NCBI GenBank assembly: GCA_037013495.1
Contig: CM072810.1
Location: forward strand, 35,865,843 to 35,929,842
Reading direction: 5' to 3'
DNA: 64,000 bases
Origin: Hippophae tibetana
Taxonomy: Eukaryota > Streptophyta > Magnoliopsida > Rosales > Elaeagnaceae
In this document: positions 38,901-53,400 of the stretch, in pieces
Layout: each line of letters begins with the position of its first letter
How positions within the stretch are numbered: the first letter of the stretch is position 1
Made by a program: the position numbers and the translations under genes
The notes under the pieces: model-generated
What the model saw: the letters and a program-made list of their open reading frames with translations, nothing else
What the model was told of the DNA's origin: nothing
The model's database searches: none

Positions 38901-40426
38901 AGCAATCCACTTTCGTGGACGGAAAGAGCTTTACTTTATAGACATCAAGTATAGTTGTACGAGGGAAGCTATTTTGACACAATTCTTAGAAATGATGAAT
39001 CTAATACGAATGAAGAGAAAATATCTATGCTTTTCCATAGATTTACTAAATTTCGTAGAAAGAATAAACCCGTTTTTAGGGATTTAAAAAAAAGTAATCC
39101 GAGCTCTAAAATGATTATTTCAATGAATTTATAGTTGTATTTCTTCCAAGCGACTTCAAACATTTCGGAGACCACTCATATAGGCATTTGAGCAAAAAAA
39201 CTAAAACTAGAACTATGCAGCTGAACATAAATTTTGAACTCTATATCATGCAAGAGAATGACACTTTGAACAAATTCTATGCAGGTTTTTCAATCATTAT
39301 CAACTACTCGTACATTTTGGATGGACCTATTTGTTAAAAAAGTAGATTGAGAAAATGGTTGTTAGCCTACATTATCATTTCCAAGAAAAAGATACCTTGC
39401 TTAAATCCATATAGAAGGGCTGTGAACTTACTGTTAAATGAATTAGTTGGGAAATTATTCGAACTGCATTATTTGTTACCAAGATGATAGCAATCCAGTT
39501 TCGTGGACGGAAAGAGCTTGACTTTATAGACATCAAGTATAGTGGTACGAGCGAAGAAATTTTGACACAATTGTTAGAATTGATGAATCTAATACCAATG
39601 AAGAGAAAATATCTATACTTTCCCATAGATTTACTAAATTTCGTAGAAAGAATAAACCCGTTTTTAGGGATTTAAGAAAAAGGTAATCCGAGCTCTAAAA
39701 TGATTGTTTCAATGAATTTATAGTTGTATTTCTTCCAAGCAACTTCAAACATTTTGGAGACCACTCATATAGGCATTTGAGCAAAAAAAACTAAATCTAG
39801 AACTATGCAGCTGAACATAAATTTTGAACTCTATATCATGCAAGAGGATGAAACTTTGAACAAATTCTATGCAGGTTTTTCAATCATTATCAACTACTCG
39901 TACAATTTGGATGGACCTATTTGGAAAAAATGTAGATTGAGAAAATTGTTGTTAGCCTACATTATCATTTTCAAGAAAAAGATACCTTGCTTAAATCCAT
40001 ATAGAAGGCCTGTGAACTTGCTGTTAAATGAATCAGTTGGGAAATTATTCGCACTGCATTATTTGTTGCTAAGATGATAGCAATCCACTTTCGCGGATGC
40101 AAAGAGCTTGACTTTATAGACATCAAGTATAGTGGTACGAGCGAAGCAATTTTGACACAATTGTTAGAATTGATGAATCTAATACCAATGAAGAGAAAAT
40201 ATCTATACTTTCCCATAGATTTACTAAATTTCGTAGAAAGAATAAACCCGTTTTTAGGGATTTAAGAAAAAGGTAATCCGAGCTCTAAAATGATTGTTTC
40301 AATGAATTTATAGTTGTATTTCTTCCAAGCGACTTCAAACAGTTTGGAGACCACTCATATAGGCATTTGAGCAAAAAAAACTAAATCTAGAACTATGCAG
40401 CTGAACATAAATTTTGAACTCTATAT

Positions 40427-42654
40427 CATGCAAGAGGATGAAACTTTGAACAAATTCTATGCAGGTTTTTCAATCATTATCAACTACTCGTACAATTTGG
40501 ATGGACCTATTTGGAAAAAATGTAGATTGAGAAAATTGTTGTTAGCCTACATTATCATTTTCAAGAAAAAGATACCTTGCTTAAATCCATATAGAAGGCC
40601 TGTGAACTTGCTGTTAAATGAATCAGTTGGGAAATTATTCGCACTGCATTATTTGTTGCTAAGATGATAGCAATCCACTTTCGCGGATGGAAAGAGCTTG
40701 ACTTTATAGACATCAAGTATAGTGGTACGAGCGAATCAATTTTGACACAATTGTTAGAATTGATGAATCTAATACCAATGAAGAGAAAATATCTATACTT
40801 TCCCATAGATTTACTGAATTCGTAGAAAGAATAAACCCGTTTTTAGGGATTTAAGAAAAAGATAATCCGAGCTCTAAAATGATTATTTCAATAAATTTAT
40901 AGTTGTATTTCTTCCAAGGAACTTCAAACATTTTGGAGACCACTCATATAGGCATTTGAGCAAAAAATAAATCTAGAACTGTGCAGCTGAACATAAATTT
41001 TGAACTCTATATCATGCAAGAGGATGAAACTTTGAACAAATTCTATGCAGGTTTTTCAATCAATTTCAACTACCCGTATAATTTGGATGGACCTATTTGG
41101 AAAAAACGTAGATTGAGAAAATTGTTGTTAGCCTACATTATCATTTTCAAGAAAAAGATACCTTGCTTAAATCCATATAGAAGGCCTGTGAACTTATTGT
41201 TAAATGAATCAGTTGGGAAATTGTTCGAACTGCATCATTTGTTTCCAAGATGATAGCTATCCACTTTCGCGGATGGAAATATCTTGACTTTATAGACATC
41301 AAGTATAGTGGTACGAGCGAAGCAATTTTGACACAATTGTTAGAATTGATGAATCTAATACCAATGAAGAGAAAATATCTATACTTTCCCATAGATTTAC
41401 TAAATTTCTTAGAAAGAATAAACCCGTTTTTAGGGATTTTGAAAAAAGGTAATCCGAGCTCTAAAATGATTATTTCAATGAATTTATAGTTGTATTTCTT
41501 CCAAGCGACTTCAAACATTTTGGAGACCACTCATATAGGCATTTGAGCAAAAAACTAAATCTAGAACTATGCAGCTGAACAAAAATTTTGAACTCTATAT
41601 CTTGCAAGAGGATGAAACTTTGAACAAATTCTATGCAGGTTTTTCAATCAATTTCAACTACCCGTACAATTTGGATGGACCTATTTGGAAAAAACGTAGA
41701 TTGAGAAAATTGTTGTTAGCCTACATTATCATTTTCAAGAAAAATATACCTTGCTTAAATCCATATAGAAGGCCTGTGAACTTACTGTTAAATGAATCAG
41801 TTGGGAAATTATTCGAACTGCATCATTTGTTGCCAAGATGATAGCTATCCACTTTCGCGGATGGAAAGAGCTTGACTTTATAGACATCAAGTATAGTGGT
41901 ATGAGCGAAGCAATTTTGACACAATTATTAGAATTGATGAATCTAATACCAATGAAGAGAAAATATCTATACTTTCCCATAGATTTACTAAATTTCTTAG
42001 AAAGAATAAACCCGTTTTTAGGGATTTAAAAAAAAGGTAATCCGAGCTCTAAAATGATTATTTCAATGAATTTATAGTTGTATTTCTTCCAAGCGACTTC
42101 AAACATTTTGGAGACCACTCATATAGGCATTTGAGCAAAAAAACTAAATCTAGAACTATGCAGCTGAACATAAATTTTGAACTCTATATCATGCAAGAGA
42201 ATGACACTTTGAACAAATTCTATGCAGGTTTTTCAATCATTATCAACTACTCGTACAATTTGGATGGACCTATTTGGAAAAAAAAGTAGATTGAGAAAAT
42301 AGTTGTTAGCCTACATTATCATTTTCAAGAAAAAGATACCTTGCTTAAATCCATATAGAAGGCATGTGAACTTGTTGTTAAATGAATCAGTTCGAAAATT
42401 ATTCGAACTGCATTATTTGTTGCCAAGATGATAGCAATCCACTTTCGTGGACGGAAAGAGCTTTACTTTATAGACATCAAGTATAGTTGTACGAGGGAAG
42501 CTATTTTGACACAATTCTTAGAAATGATGAATCTAATACGAATGAAGAGAAAATATCTATGCTTTTCCATAGATTTACTAAATTTCGTAGAAAGAATAAA
42601 CCCGTTTTTAGGGATTTAAAAAAAAGTAGTCCGAGCTCTAAAATGATTATTTCA
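40427..42654 (+). repeat. Monomers linking two duplication blocks
   Basis: Landmarks 40664, 41250, 41838 and 42428. 40664 is of the aatcaatttt/attcgtag type and carries an EcoRI site (ctgaattcgtag). 41250 and 41838 are A-type relatives with private changes (ggaaatatcttgac, gatttttg followed by A-run; gtatgagcg, attattagaattg). 42428 is nearly identical to 38896 at offset 3532 (six monomers) and to 33600 at 8828 (fifteen monomers), so this B-type unit occurs at least three times with high identity. The minus-strand 127-codon ORF at 41147-41530 arises here because the gatttttgaaaaaagg variant removes a stop. I do not treat it as a gene. Confidence 0.72.
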
Positions 42655-45600
42655 ATGAATTTATAGTTGTATTTCTTCCAAGCGACTTCAAACATTTTGG
42701 AGACCACTCATATAGGCATTTGAGCAAAAAAACTAAAACTAGAACTATGCAGCTGAACATAAATTTTGAACTCTATATCATGCAAGAGAATGACACTTTG
42801 AACAAATTCTATGCAGGTTTTTCAATCATTATCAACTACTCGTACAATTTGGATGGACCTATTTAAAAAAAAAGTAGATTGAGAAAATTGTTGTTAGCCT
42901 ACATTATCATTTTCAAGAAAAAGATACCTTGCTTAAATCCATATAGAAGGCCTGTGAACTTACTGTTAAATGAATCAGTTGTGAAATTATTCGAACTGCA
43001 TTATTTGTTACCAAGATGATAGCAATCCACTTTCGTGGACGGAAAGAGCTTGACTTTATAGACATCAAGTATAGTGGTACGAGCGAAGCAATTTTGACAA
43101 AATTGTTAGAATTGATGAATCTAATACCAATGAAGAGAAAATATCTATACTTTCCCATAGATTTACTAAATTTCGTAGAAAGAATAAACCCGTTTTTAGG
43201 GATTTAAGAAAAAGGTAATCTGAGCTCTAAAATGATTGTTTCAATGAATTTATAGTTGTATTTCTTCCAAGCGACTTCAAACATTTTGGAGACCACTCAT
43301 ATAGGCATTTGAGCAAAAAAAACTAAATCTAGAACTATGCAGCTGAACATAAATTTTGAACTCTATATCATGCAAGAGGATGAAACTTTGAACAAATTCT
43401 ATGCAGGTTTTTCAATCATTATCAACTACTCGTACAATTTGGATGGACCTATTTGGAAAAAAAGTAGATTGAGAAAATTGTTGTTAGCCTACATTATCAT
43501 TTTCAAGAAAAAGATACCTTGCTTAAATCCATATAGAAGGCCTGTGAACTTGCTGTTAAATGAATCAGTTGGGAAATTATTCGCACTGGATTATTTGTTG
43601 CTAAGATGATAGCAATCCACTTTCGCGGATGGAAAGAGCTTGACTTTATAGACATCAAGTATAGTGGTACGAGCGAATCAATTTTGACACAATTGTTAGA
43701 ATTGATGAATCTAATACCAATGAAGAGAAAATATCTATACTTTCCCATAGATTTACTAAATTCGTAGAAAGAATAAACCCGTTTTTTGGGATTTAAGAAA
43801 AAGGTAATCCGAGCTCTAAAATGATTATTTCAAAGAATTTATAGTTGTATTTCTTCCAAGCGACTTCAAACATTTTGGGGACCACTCATATAGGCATTTG
43901 AGCAAAAAACTAAATCTATAACTATGCAGCTGAACAGAAATTTTGAACTCTATATCTTGCAAGTGGATGAAACTTTGAACAAATTCTATGCAGGTTTTTC
44001 AATCATTATCAACTACTCGTACAATTTGGATGGACCTATTTGTTAAAAAAGTAGATTGAGAAAATGGTTGTTAGCCTACATTATCATTTCCAAGAAAAAG
44101 ATACCATGCTTAAATCCATATAGAAGGCCTGTGAACTTACTGTTAAATGAATCAGTTGGGAAATTATTCGAACTGCATTATTTGTTGCCAAGATGATAGC
44201 AATCCACTTTCGCGGATGGAAAGAACTTGACTTTATAGACATCAAATATAGTGGTACGAGCGAAGCAATTTTGACACAATTGTTAGAATTGATCAATCTA
44301 ATACCAATGAAGAGAAAATATCTATACTTTCCCATAGATTTACTAAATTCGTAGAAAGAATAAACCCGTTTTTAGGGATTTATAAAAAAGGTAATCCGAG
44401 CTCTAAAATGATTATTTCAATGAATTTATAGTTGTATTTCTTCCAAGCAACTTCAAACATTTTGGAGACCACTCATATAGGCATTTGAGCAAAAAATAAA
44501 TGTAGAACTATGTAGCTGATCATAAATTTTGAACTCTATATCATGCAAGAGGATGAAACTTTGAACAAATTCTATGCAGGTTTTTCAATCAATTTCAACT
44601 ACCCGTACAATTTGGATGGACCTATTTGGAAAAAACGTAGATTGAGAAAATTGTTGTTAGCCTACATTATCATTTTCAAGAAAAAGATACCTTGCTTAAA
44701 TCCATATAGAAGGCCTGTGAACTTGTTGTTATATGAATCAGTTCGGAAATTATTCGAACTGCATTATTTGTTGCTAAGATGATAGGAATCCATTTTCGCG
44801 GATGGAAAGAGCTTGACTTTATAGACATCAAGTATAGTGGTACGAGCGAAGCTATTTTGACACAATTGTTAGATATGATGAATCTAATACCAATGAAGAG
44901 AAAATATCTATACTTTCCCATAGATTTACTAAATTTCTTAGAAAGAATAAACCCGTTTTTAGGGATTTAAGAAAAAGGTAATCCGAGCTCTAAAATGATT
45001 ATTTCATTGAATTTATAGTTGTATTTCTTCCAAGCGACTTCAAACATTTTGGAGACCACTCATATAGGCATTTGAGCAAAAAAACTAAAACTAGAACTAT
45101 GCAGCTGAACATAAATTTTGAACTCTATATCATGCAAGAGAATGACACTTTGAACAAATTCTATGCAGGTTTTTCAATCATTATCAACTACTCGTACAAT
45201 TTGGATGGACCTATTTAAAAAAAAAGTAGATTGAGAAAATTGTTGTTAGCCTACATTATCATTTTCAAGAAAAAGATACCTTGCTTAAATCCATATAGAA
45301 GGCCTGTGAACTTACTGTTAAATGAATCAGTTGTGAAATTATTCGAACTGCATTATTTGTTACCAAGATGATAGCAATCCACTTTCGTGGACGGAAAGAG
45401 CTTGACTTTATAGACATCAAGTATAGTGGTACGAGCGAAGCAATTTTGACAAAATTGTTAGAATTGATGAATCTAATACCAATGAAGAGAAAATATCTAT
45501 ACTTTCCCATAGATTTACTAAATTTCGTAGAAAGAATAAACCCGTTTTTAGGGATTTAAGAAAAAGGTAATCTGAGCTCTAAAATGATTGTTTCAATGAA

Positions 45601-47430
45601 TTTATAGTTGTATTTCTTCCAAGCGACTTCAAACATTTTGGAGACCACTCATATAGGCATTTGAGCAAAAAAAACTAAATCTAGAACTATGCAGCTGAAC
45701 ATAAATTTTGAACTCTATATCATGCAAGAGGATGAAACTTTGAACAAATTCTATGCAGGTTTTTCAATCATTATCAACTACTCGTACAATTTGGATGGAC
45801 CTATTTGGAAAAAAAGTAGATTGAGAAAATTGTTGTTAGCCTACATTATCATTTTCAAGAAAAAGATACCTTGCTTAAATCCATATAGAAGGCCTGTGAA
45901 CTTGCTGTTAAATGAATCAGTTGGGAAATTATTCGCACTGGATTATTTGTTGCTAAGATGATAGCAATCCACTTTCGCGGATGGAAAGAGCTTGACTTTA
46001 TAGACATCAAGTATAGTGGTACGAGCGAATCAATTTTGACACAATTGTTAGAATTGATGAATCTAATACCAATGAAGAGAAAATATCTATACTTTCCCAT
46101 AGATTTACTAAATTCGTAGAAAGAATAAACCCGTTTTTTGGGATTTAAGAAAAAGGTAATCCGAGCTCTAAAATGATTATTTCAAAGAATTTATAGTTGT
46201 ATTTCTTCCAAGCGACTTCAAACATTTTGGGGACCACTCATATAGGCATTTGAGCAAAAAACTAAATCTATAACTATGCAGCTGAACAGAAATTTTGAAC
46301 TCTATATCTTGCAAGTGGATGAAACTTTGAACAAATTCTATGCAGGTTTTTCAATCATTATCAACTACTCGTACAATTTGGATGGACCTATTTGTTAAAA
46401 AAGTAGATTGAGAAAATGGTTGTTAGCCTACATTATCATTTCCAAGAAAAAGATACCATGCTTAAATCCATATAGAAGGCCTGTGAACTTACTGTTAAAT
46501 GAATCAGTTGGGAAATTATTCGAACTGCATTATTTGTTGCCAAGATGATAGCAATCCACTTTCGCGGATGGAAAGAACTTGACTTTATAGACATCAAATA
46601 TAGTGGTACGAGCGAAGCAATTTTGACACAATTGTTAGAATTGATCAATCTAATACCAATGAAGAGAAAATATCTATACTTTCCCATAGATTTACTAAAT
46701 TCGTAGAAAGAATAAACCCGTTTTTAGGGATTTATAAAAAAGGTAATCCGAGCTCTAAAATGATTATTTCAATGAATTTATAGTTGTATTTCTTCCAAGC
46801 AACTTCAAACATTTTGGAGACCACTCATATAGGCATTTGAGCAAAAAATAAATGTAGAACTATGTAGCTGAACATAAATTTTGAACTCTATATCATGCAA
46901 GAGGATGAAACTTTGAACAAATTCTATGCAGGTTTTTCAATCAATTTCAACTACCCGTACAATTTGGATGGACCTATTTGGAAAAAACGTAGATTGAGAA
47001 AATTGTTGTTAGCCTACATTATCATTTTCAAGAAAAAGATACCTTGCTTAAATCCATATAGAAGGCCTGTGAACTTGTTGTTATATGAATCAGTTCGGAA
47101 ATTATTCGAACTGCATTATTTGTTGCTAAGATGATAGGAATCCATTTTCGCGGATGGAAAGAGCTTGACTTTATAGACATCAAGTATAGTGGTACGAGCG
47201 AAGCTATTTTGACACAATTGTTAGATATGATGAATCTAATACCAATGAAGAGAAAATATCTATACTTTCCCATAGATTTACTAAATTTCTTAGAAAGAAT
47301 AAACCCGTTTTTAGGGATTTAAGAAAAAGGTAATCCGAGCTCTAAAATGATTATTTCATTGAATTTATAGTTGTATTTCTTCCAAGCGACTTCAAACATT
47401 TTGGAGACCACTCATATAGGCATTTGAGCA
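42655..47430 (+). repeat. Tetramer higher-order repeat, 2352-bp period, two copies
   Basis: About 42655-45006 and 45007-47430 match at offset 2352, exactly 4 x 588 (42913/45265, 43337/45689, 44084/46436, 44779/47131). Private marks include aattgttagaattg with gacaaaattg, gcactggattattt, ccgttttttggg, ttcaaagaattt, gcaagtggatg, gataccatgc, atcaaatatag, tatatgaatcagttcgg and gatgataggaatcc. Almost the only visible difference is gctgatcat (44516) versus gctgaacat (46868). It is one of the youngest duplications in the window. Confidence 0.9.
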
Positions 47431-50400
47431 AAAAAACTAAATCTAGAACTATGAAGCTGAACATAAATTTTGAACTCTATATCATGCAAGAGGTTGAAAC
47501 TTTGAACAAATTCTATGCAGGTTTTTCAGTCATTATCAACTACTCGTACAATTTGGATGGACCTATTTGGAAAAAAAGTAGATTGAGAAAATTGTTGTTA
47601 GCCTACATTATCATTTTCAAGAAAAAGATACCTTGCTTAAATCCATATAGAAGGCCTGTGAACTTGCTGTTAAATGAATCAGTTGGGAAATTATTCGCAC
47701 TGCATTATTTGTTGCTAAGATGATAGCAATCCACTTTCGCGGATGGAAAGAGCTTGACTTTATAGACATCAAGTATAGTGGTACGAGCGAATCAATTTTG
47801 ACACAATTGTTAGAATTGATGAATCTAATACCAATGAAGAGAAAATATCTATACTTTCCCATAGATTTACTAAATTCGTAGAAAGAATAACCCCGTTTTT
47901 TGCGATTTAAGAAAAAGGCAATCCGAGCTCTAAAATGATTATTTCAAGGAATTTATAGTTGTATTTCTTCCAAGCGACTTCAAACATTTTGGGGACCACT
48001 CATATAGGCATTTGAGCAAAAAACTAAATCTAGAACTATGCAGCTGAACAGAAATTTTGAACTCTGTATCTTGCAAGAGGATGAAACTTTGAACAAATTC
48101 TATGCAGGTTTTTCAATCATTATCAACTACTCGTACCATTTGGATAGACCTATTTGTTAAAAAAGTAAATTGAGAAAATGGTTGTTAGCCTACATTATCA
48201 TTTCCAAGAAAAAGATACCTTGCTTAAATCCATATAGAAGGCCTGTGAACTTACTGTTAAATGAATCAGTTGGGAAATTATTCGAACTGCATTATTTGTT
48301 GCCAAGATGATAGCAATCCACTTTCGCGGATGGAAAGAGCTTGACTTTATAGACATCCAGTATAGTGGTACGAGCGAAGAAATTCTGACACAATTGTTAG
48401 AATTGATGAATCTAATACCAATGAAGAGAAAATATCTATACTTTCCCATAGATTTACTAAATTTCTTAGAAAGAATAAACCCGTTTTTAGGGATTTAAAA
48501 AAAAGGTAATCCGAGCTCTAAAATGATTATTTCAATGAATTTATAGTTGTATTTCTTCCAAGCAACTTCAAACATTTTGGAGACCACTCATATAGGCATT
48601 TGAGCAAAAAATAAATGTAGAACTATGCAGCTAAACATAAATTTTGAACTCTATATCATGCAAGAGGATGAAACTTTGAACAAATTCTATGCAGGTTTTT
48701 CAATCATTATCAACTACTCGTACAATTTGGATGGACCTATTTGTTAAAAAAGTAGATTGAGAAAATGGTTGTTAGCCTACATTATCATTTCCAAGAAAAA
48801 GATACCATGCTTAAATCCATATAGAAGGCCTGTGAACTTACTGTTAAATGAATCAGTTGGGAAATTATTCGAACTGCATTATTTGTTGCCAAGATGATAG
48901 CAATCCACTTTCGCGGATGGAAAGAACTTGACTTTATAGACATCAAATATAGTGGTACGAGCGAAGCAATTTTGACACAATTGTTAGAATTGATGAATCT
49001 AATACCAATGAAGAGAAAATATCTATACTTTCCCATAGATTTACTAAATTCGTAGAAAGAATAAACCCGTTTTTAGGGATTTATAAAAAAGGTAATCCGA
49101 GCTCTAAAATGATTATTTCAATAAATTTATAGTTGTATTTCTTCCAAGCAACTTCAAACATTTTGGAGACCACTCATATAGGCATTTGAGCAAAAAATAA
49201 ATCTAGAACTGTGCAGCTGAACATAAATTTTGAACTCTATATCATGCAAGAGGATGAAACTTTGAACAAATTCTATGCAGGTTTTTCAATCAATTTCAAC
49301 TACCCGTACAATTTGGATGGACCTATTTGGAAAAAACTTAGATTGAGAAAATTGTTGTTATCCTACATTATCATTTTCAAGAAAAAGATACCTTGCTTAA
49401 ATCCATATAGAAGGCCTGTGAACTTACTGTTAAATGAATCAGTTGGGAAATTATTCGAACTGCATTATTTGTTACCAAGATGATAGCAATCCACTTTCGT
49501 GGACGGAAAGAGCTTGACTTTATAGACATCAAGTATAGTGGTACGAGCGGAGCAATTTTGACACAATTGTTAGAATTGATGAATCTAATACCAATGAAGA
49601 GAAAATATCTATACTTTCCCATAGATTTAATAAATTTCGTAGAAAGAATAAACCCGTTTTTAGGGATTTAAGAAAAAGGTAATCCGAGCTCTAAAATGAT
49701 TATTTCAATAAATTTATAGTTGTATTTCTTCCAAGGAACTTCAAACATTTTGGAGACCACTCATATAGGCATTTGAGCAAAAAAACTAAATCTAGAACTA
49801 TGCAGCTGAACATAAATTTTGAACTCTATATCATGCAAGAGGATGAAACTTTGAACAAATTCTATGCAGGTTTTTCAATCATTATCAACTACTCGTACAA
49901 TTTGGATGGACCTATTTGGAAAAAAAAGTAGATTGAGAAAATTGTTGTTAGCCTACATTATCATTTTCAAGAAAAAGATACCTTGCTTAAATCCATATAG
50001 AAGGCCTGTGAACTTGCTGTTAAATGAATCAGTTGGGAAATTATTCGAACTGCATTATTTGTTGCCAAGATGATAGCAATCCACTTTCGCGGATGAAAAG
50101 CGCTTGACTTTATAGACATCAAGTATAGTGGTACGAGCGAAGCTATTTTGACACAATTGTTAGAATTGATGAATCTAATACCAATGAAGAGAAAATATCT
50201 ATACTTTCCCATAGATTTACTAAATTTCTTAGAAAGAATAAACCTGTTTTTAGGGATTTAAAAAAAAGGTAATCCGAGCTCTAAAATGATTATTTCAATG
50301 AATTTATAGTTGTATTTCTTCCAAGCAACTTCAAACATTTTGGAGACCACTCATATAGGCATTTGAGCAAAAAAAACTAAATCTAGAACTATGCAGCTGA

Positions 50401-53400
50401 ACATAAATTTTGAACTCTATATCATGCAAGAGGATGAAACTTTGAACAAATTCTATGCAGGTTTTTCAATCATTATCAACTACTCGTACAATTTGGATGG
50501 ACCTATTTGGAAAAAAAGTAGATTGAGAAAATTGTTGTTAGCCTACATTATCATTTTCAAGAAAAAGATACCTTGCTTAAATCCATATAGAAGGCCTGTG
50601 AACTTGCTGTTAAATGAATCAGTTGGGAAATTATTCGCACTGGATTATTTGTTGCTAAGATGATAGCAATCCACTTTCGCGGATGGAAAGAGCTTGACTT
50701 TATAGACATCAAGTATAGTGGTACGAGCGAATCAATTTTGACACAATTGTTAGAATTGATGAATCTAATACCAATGAAGAGAAAATATCTATACTTTCCC
50801 ATAGATTTACTAAATTCGTAGAAAGAATAAACCCGTTTTTTGGGATTTAAGAAAAAGGTAATCCGAGCTCTAAAATGATTATTTCAAGGAATTTATAGTT
50901 GTATTTCTTCCAAGCGACTTCAAACATTTTGGGGACCACTCATATAGGCATTTGAGCAAAAAACTAAATCTAGAACTATGCAGCTGAACAGAAATTTTGA
51001 ACTCTGTATCTTGCAAGAGGATGAAACTTTGAACAAATTCTATGCAGGTTTTTCAATCATTATCAACTACTCGTACCATTTGGATAGACCTATTTGTTAA
51101 AAAAGTAAATTGAGAAAATGGTTGTTAGCCTACATTATCATTTCCAAGAAAAAGATACCTTGCTTAAATCCATATAGAAGGCCTGTGAACTTACTGTTAA
51201 ATGAATCAGTTGGGAAATTATTCGAACTGCATTATTTGTTGCCAAGATGATAGCAATCCACTTTCGCGGATGGAAAGAGCTTGACTTTATAGACATCCAG
51301 TATAGTGGTACGAGCGAAGAAATTCTGACACAATTGTTAGAATTGATGAATCTAATACCAATGAAGAGAAAATATCTATACTTTCCCATAGATTTACTAA
51401 TTTCTTAGAAAGAATAAACCCGTTTTTAGGGATTTAAAAAAAAGGTAATCCGAGCTCTAAAATGATTATTTCAATGAATTTATAGTTGTATTTCTTCCAA
51501 GCAACTTCAAACATTTTGGAGACCACTCATATAGGCATTTGAGCAAAAAATAAATGTAGAACTATGTAGCTGAACATAAATTTTGAACTCTATATCATGC
51601 AAGAGGATGAAACTTTGAACAAATTCTATGCAGGTTTTTCAATCAATTTCAACTACCCGTACAATTTGGATGGACCTATTTGGAAAAAACGTAGATTGAG
51701 AAAATTGTTGTTAGCCTACATTATCATTTTCAAGAAAAAGATACCTTGCTTAAATCCATATAGAAGGCCTGTGAACTTGTTGTTATATGAATCAGTTCGG
51801 AAATTATTCGAACTGCATTATTTGTTGCTAAGATGATAGGAATCCATTTTCGCGGATGGAAAGAGCTTGACTTTATAGACATCAAGTATAGTGGTACGAG
51901 CGAAGCTATTTTGACACAATTGTTAGATATGATGAATCTAATACCAATGAAGAGAAAATATCTATACTTTCCCATAGATTTACTAAATTTCTTAGAAAGA
52001 ATAAACCCGTTTTTAGGGATTTAAGAAAAAGGTAATCCGAGCTCTAAAATGATTATTTCATTGAATTTATAGTTGTATTTCTTCCAAGCGACTTCAAACA
52101 TTTTGGAGACCACTCATATAGGCATTTGAGCAAAAAAACTAAATCTAGAACTATGAAGCTGAACATAAATTTTGAACTCTATATCATGCAAGAGGTTGAA
52201 ACTTTGAACAAATTCTATGCAGGTTTTTCAGTCATTATCAACTACTCGTACAATTTGGATGGACCTATTTGGAAAAAAAGTAGATTGAGAAAATTGTTGT
52301 TAGCCTACATTATCATTTTCAAGAAAAAGATACCTTGCTTAAATCCATATAGAAGGCCTGTGAACTTGCTGTTAAATGAATCAGTTGGGAAATTATTCGC
52401 ACTGCATTATTTGTTGCTAAGATGATAGCAATCCACTTTCGCGGATGGAAAGAGCTTGACTTTATAGACATCAAGTATAGTGGTACGAGCGAATCAATTT
52501 TGACACAATTGTTAGAATTGATGAATCTAATACCAATGAAGAGAAAATATCTATACTTTCCCATAGATTTACTAAATTCGTAGAAAGAATAACCCCGTTT
52601 TTTGCGATTTAAGAAAAAGGCAATCCGAGCTCTAAAATGATTATTTCAAGGAATTTATAGTTGTATTTCTTCCAAGCGACTTCAAACATTTTGGGGACCA
52701 CTCATATAGGCATTTGAGCAAAAAACTAAATCTAGAACTATGCAGCTGAACAGAAATTTTGAACTCTGTATCTTGCAAGAGGATGAAACTTTGAACAAAT
52801 TCTATGCAGGTTTTTCAATCATTATCAACTACTCGTACCATTTGGATAGACCTATTTGTTAAAAAAGTAAATTGAGAAAATGGTTGTTAGCCTACATTAT
52901 CATTTCCAAGAAAAAGATACCTTGCTTAAATCCATATAGAAGGCCTGTGAACTTACTGTTAAATGAATCAGTTGGGAAATTATTCGAACTGCATTATTTG
53001 TTGCCAAGATGATAGCAATCCACTTTCGCGGATGGAAAGAGCTTGACTTTATAGACATCCAGTATAGTGGTACGAGCGAAGAAATTCTGACACAATTGTT
53101 AGAATTGATGAATCTAATACCAATGAAGAGAAAATATCTATACTTTCCCATAGATTTACTAAATTTCTTAGAAAGAATAAACCCGTTTTTAGGGATTTAA
53201 AAAAAAGGTAATCCGAGCTCTAAAATGATTATTTCAATAAATTTATAGTTGTATTTCTTCCAAGCAACTTCAAACATTTTGGAGACCACTCATATAGGCA
53301 TTTGAGCAAAAAATAAATCTAGAACTGTGCAGCTGAACATAAATTTTGAACTCTATATCATGCAAGAGGATGAAACTTTGAACAAATTCTATGCAGGTTT

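Larger units (their letters stand above)
30655..40426 (+). repeat. Nine-monomer duplication, 5296-bp offset
   Basis: About 30655-35130 is repeated at about 35951-40426. Sites line up exactly 5296 apart (30661/35957, 31542/36838, 32741/38037, 33600/38896, 34188/39484, 34778/40074). Private marks include ctctaaaataattatttc, gaactccattattt, cccatttttagggatttaag, attatcgactactcg, agggaagctattttg, ctatgcttttcc, catttcggagacc and aaacagtttgg. The intervening 35131-35950 is itself a mosaic of units from within the left copy. Inside each copy there is a further 588-bp doublet (31250/31838 and 36546/37134). This is the largest duplication in the window. Its high identity suggests a recent unequal exchange. 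Confidence 0.88.
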
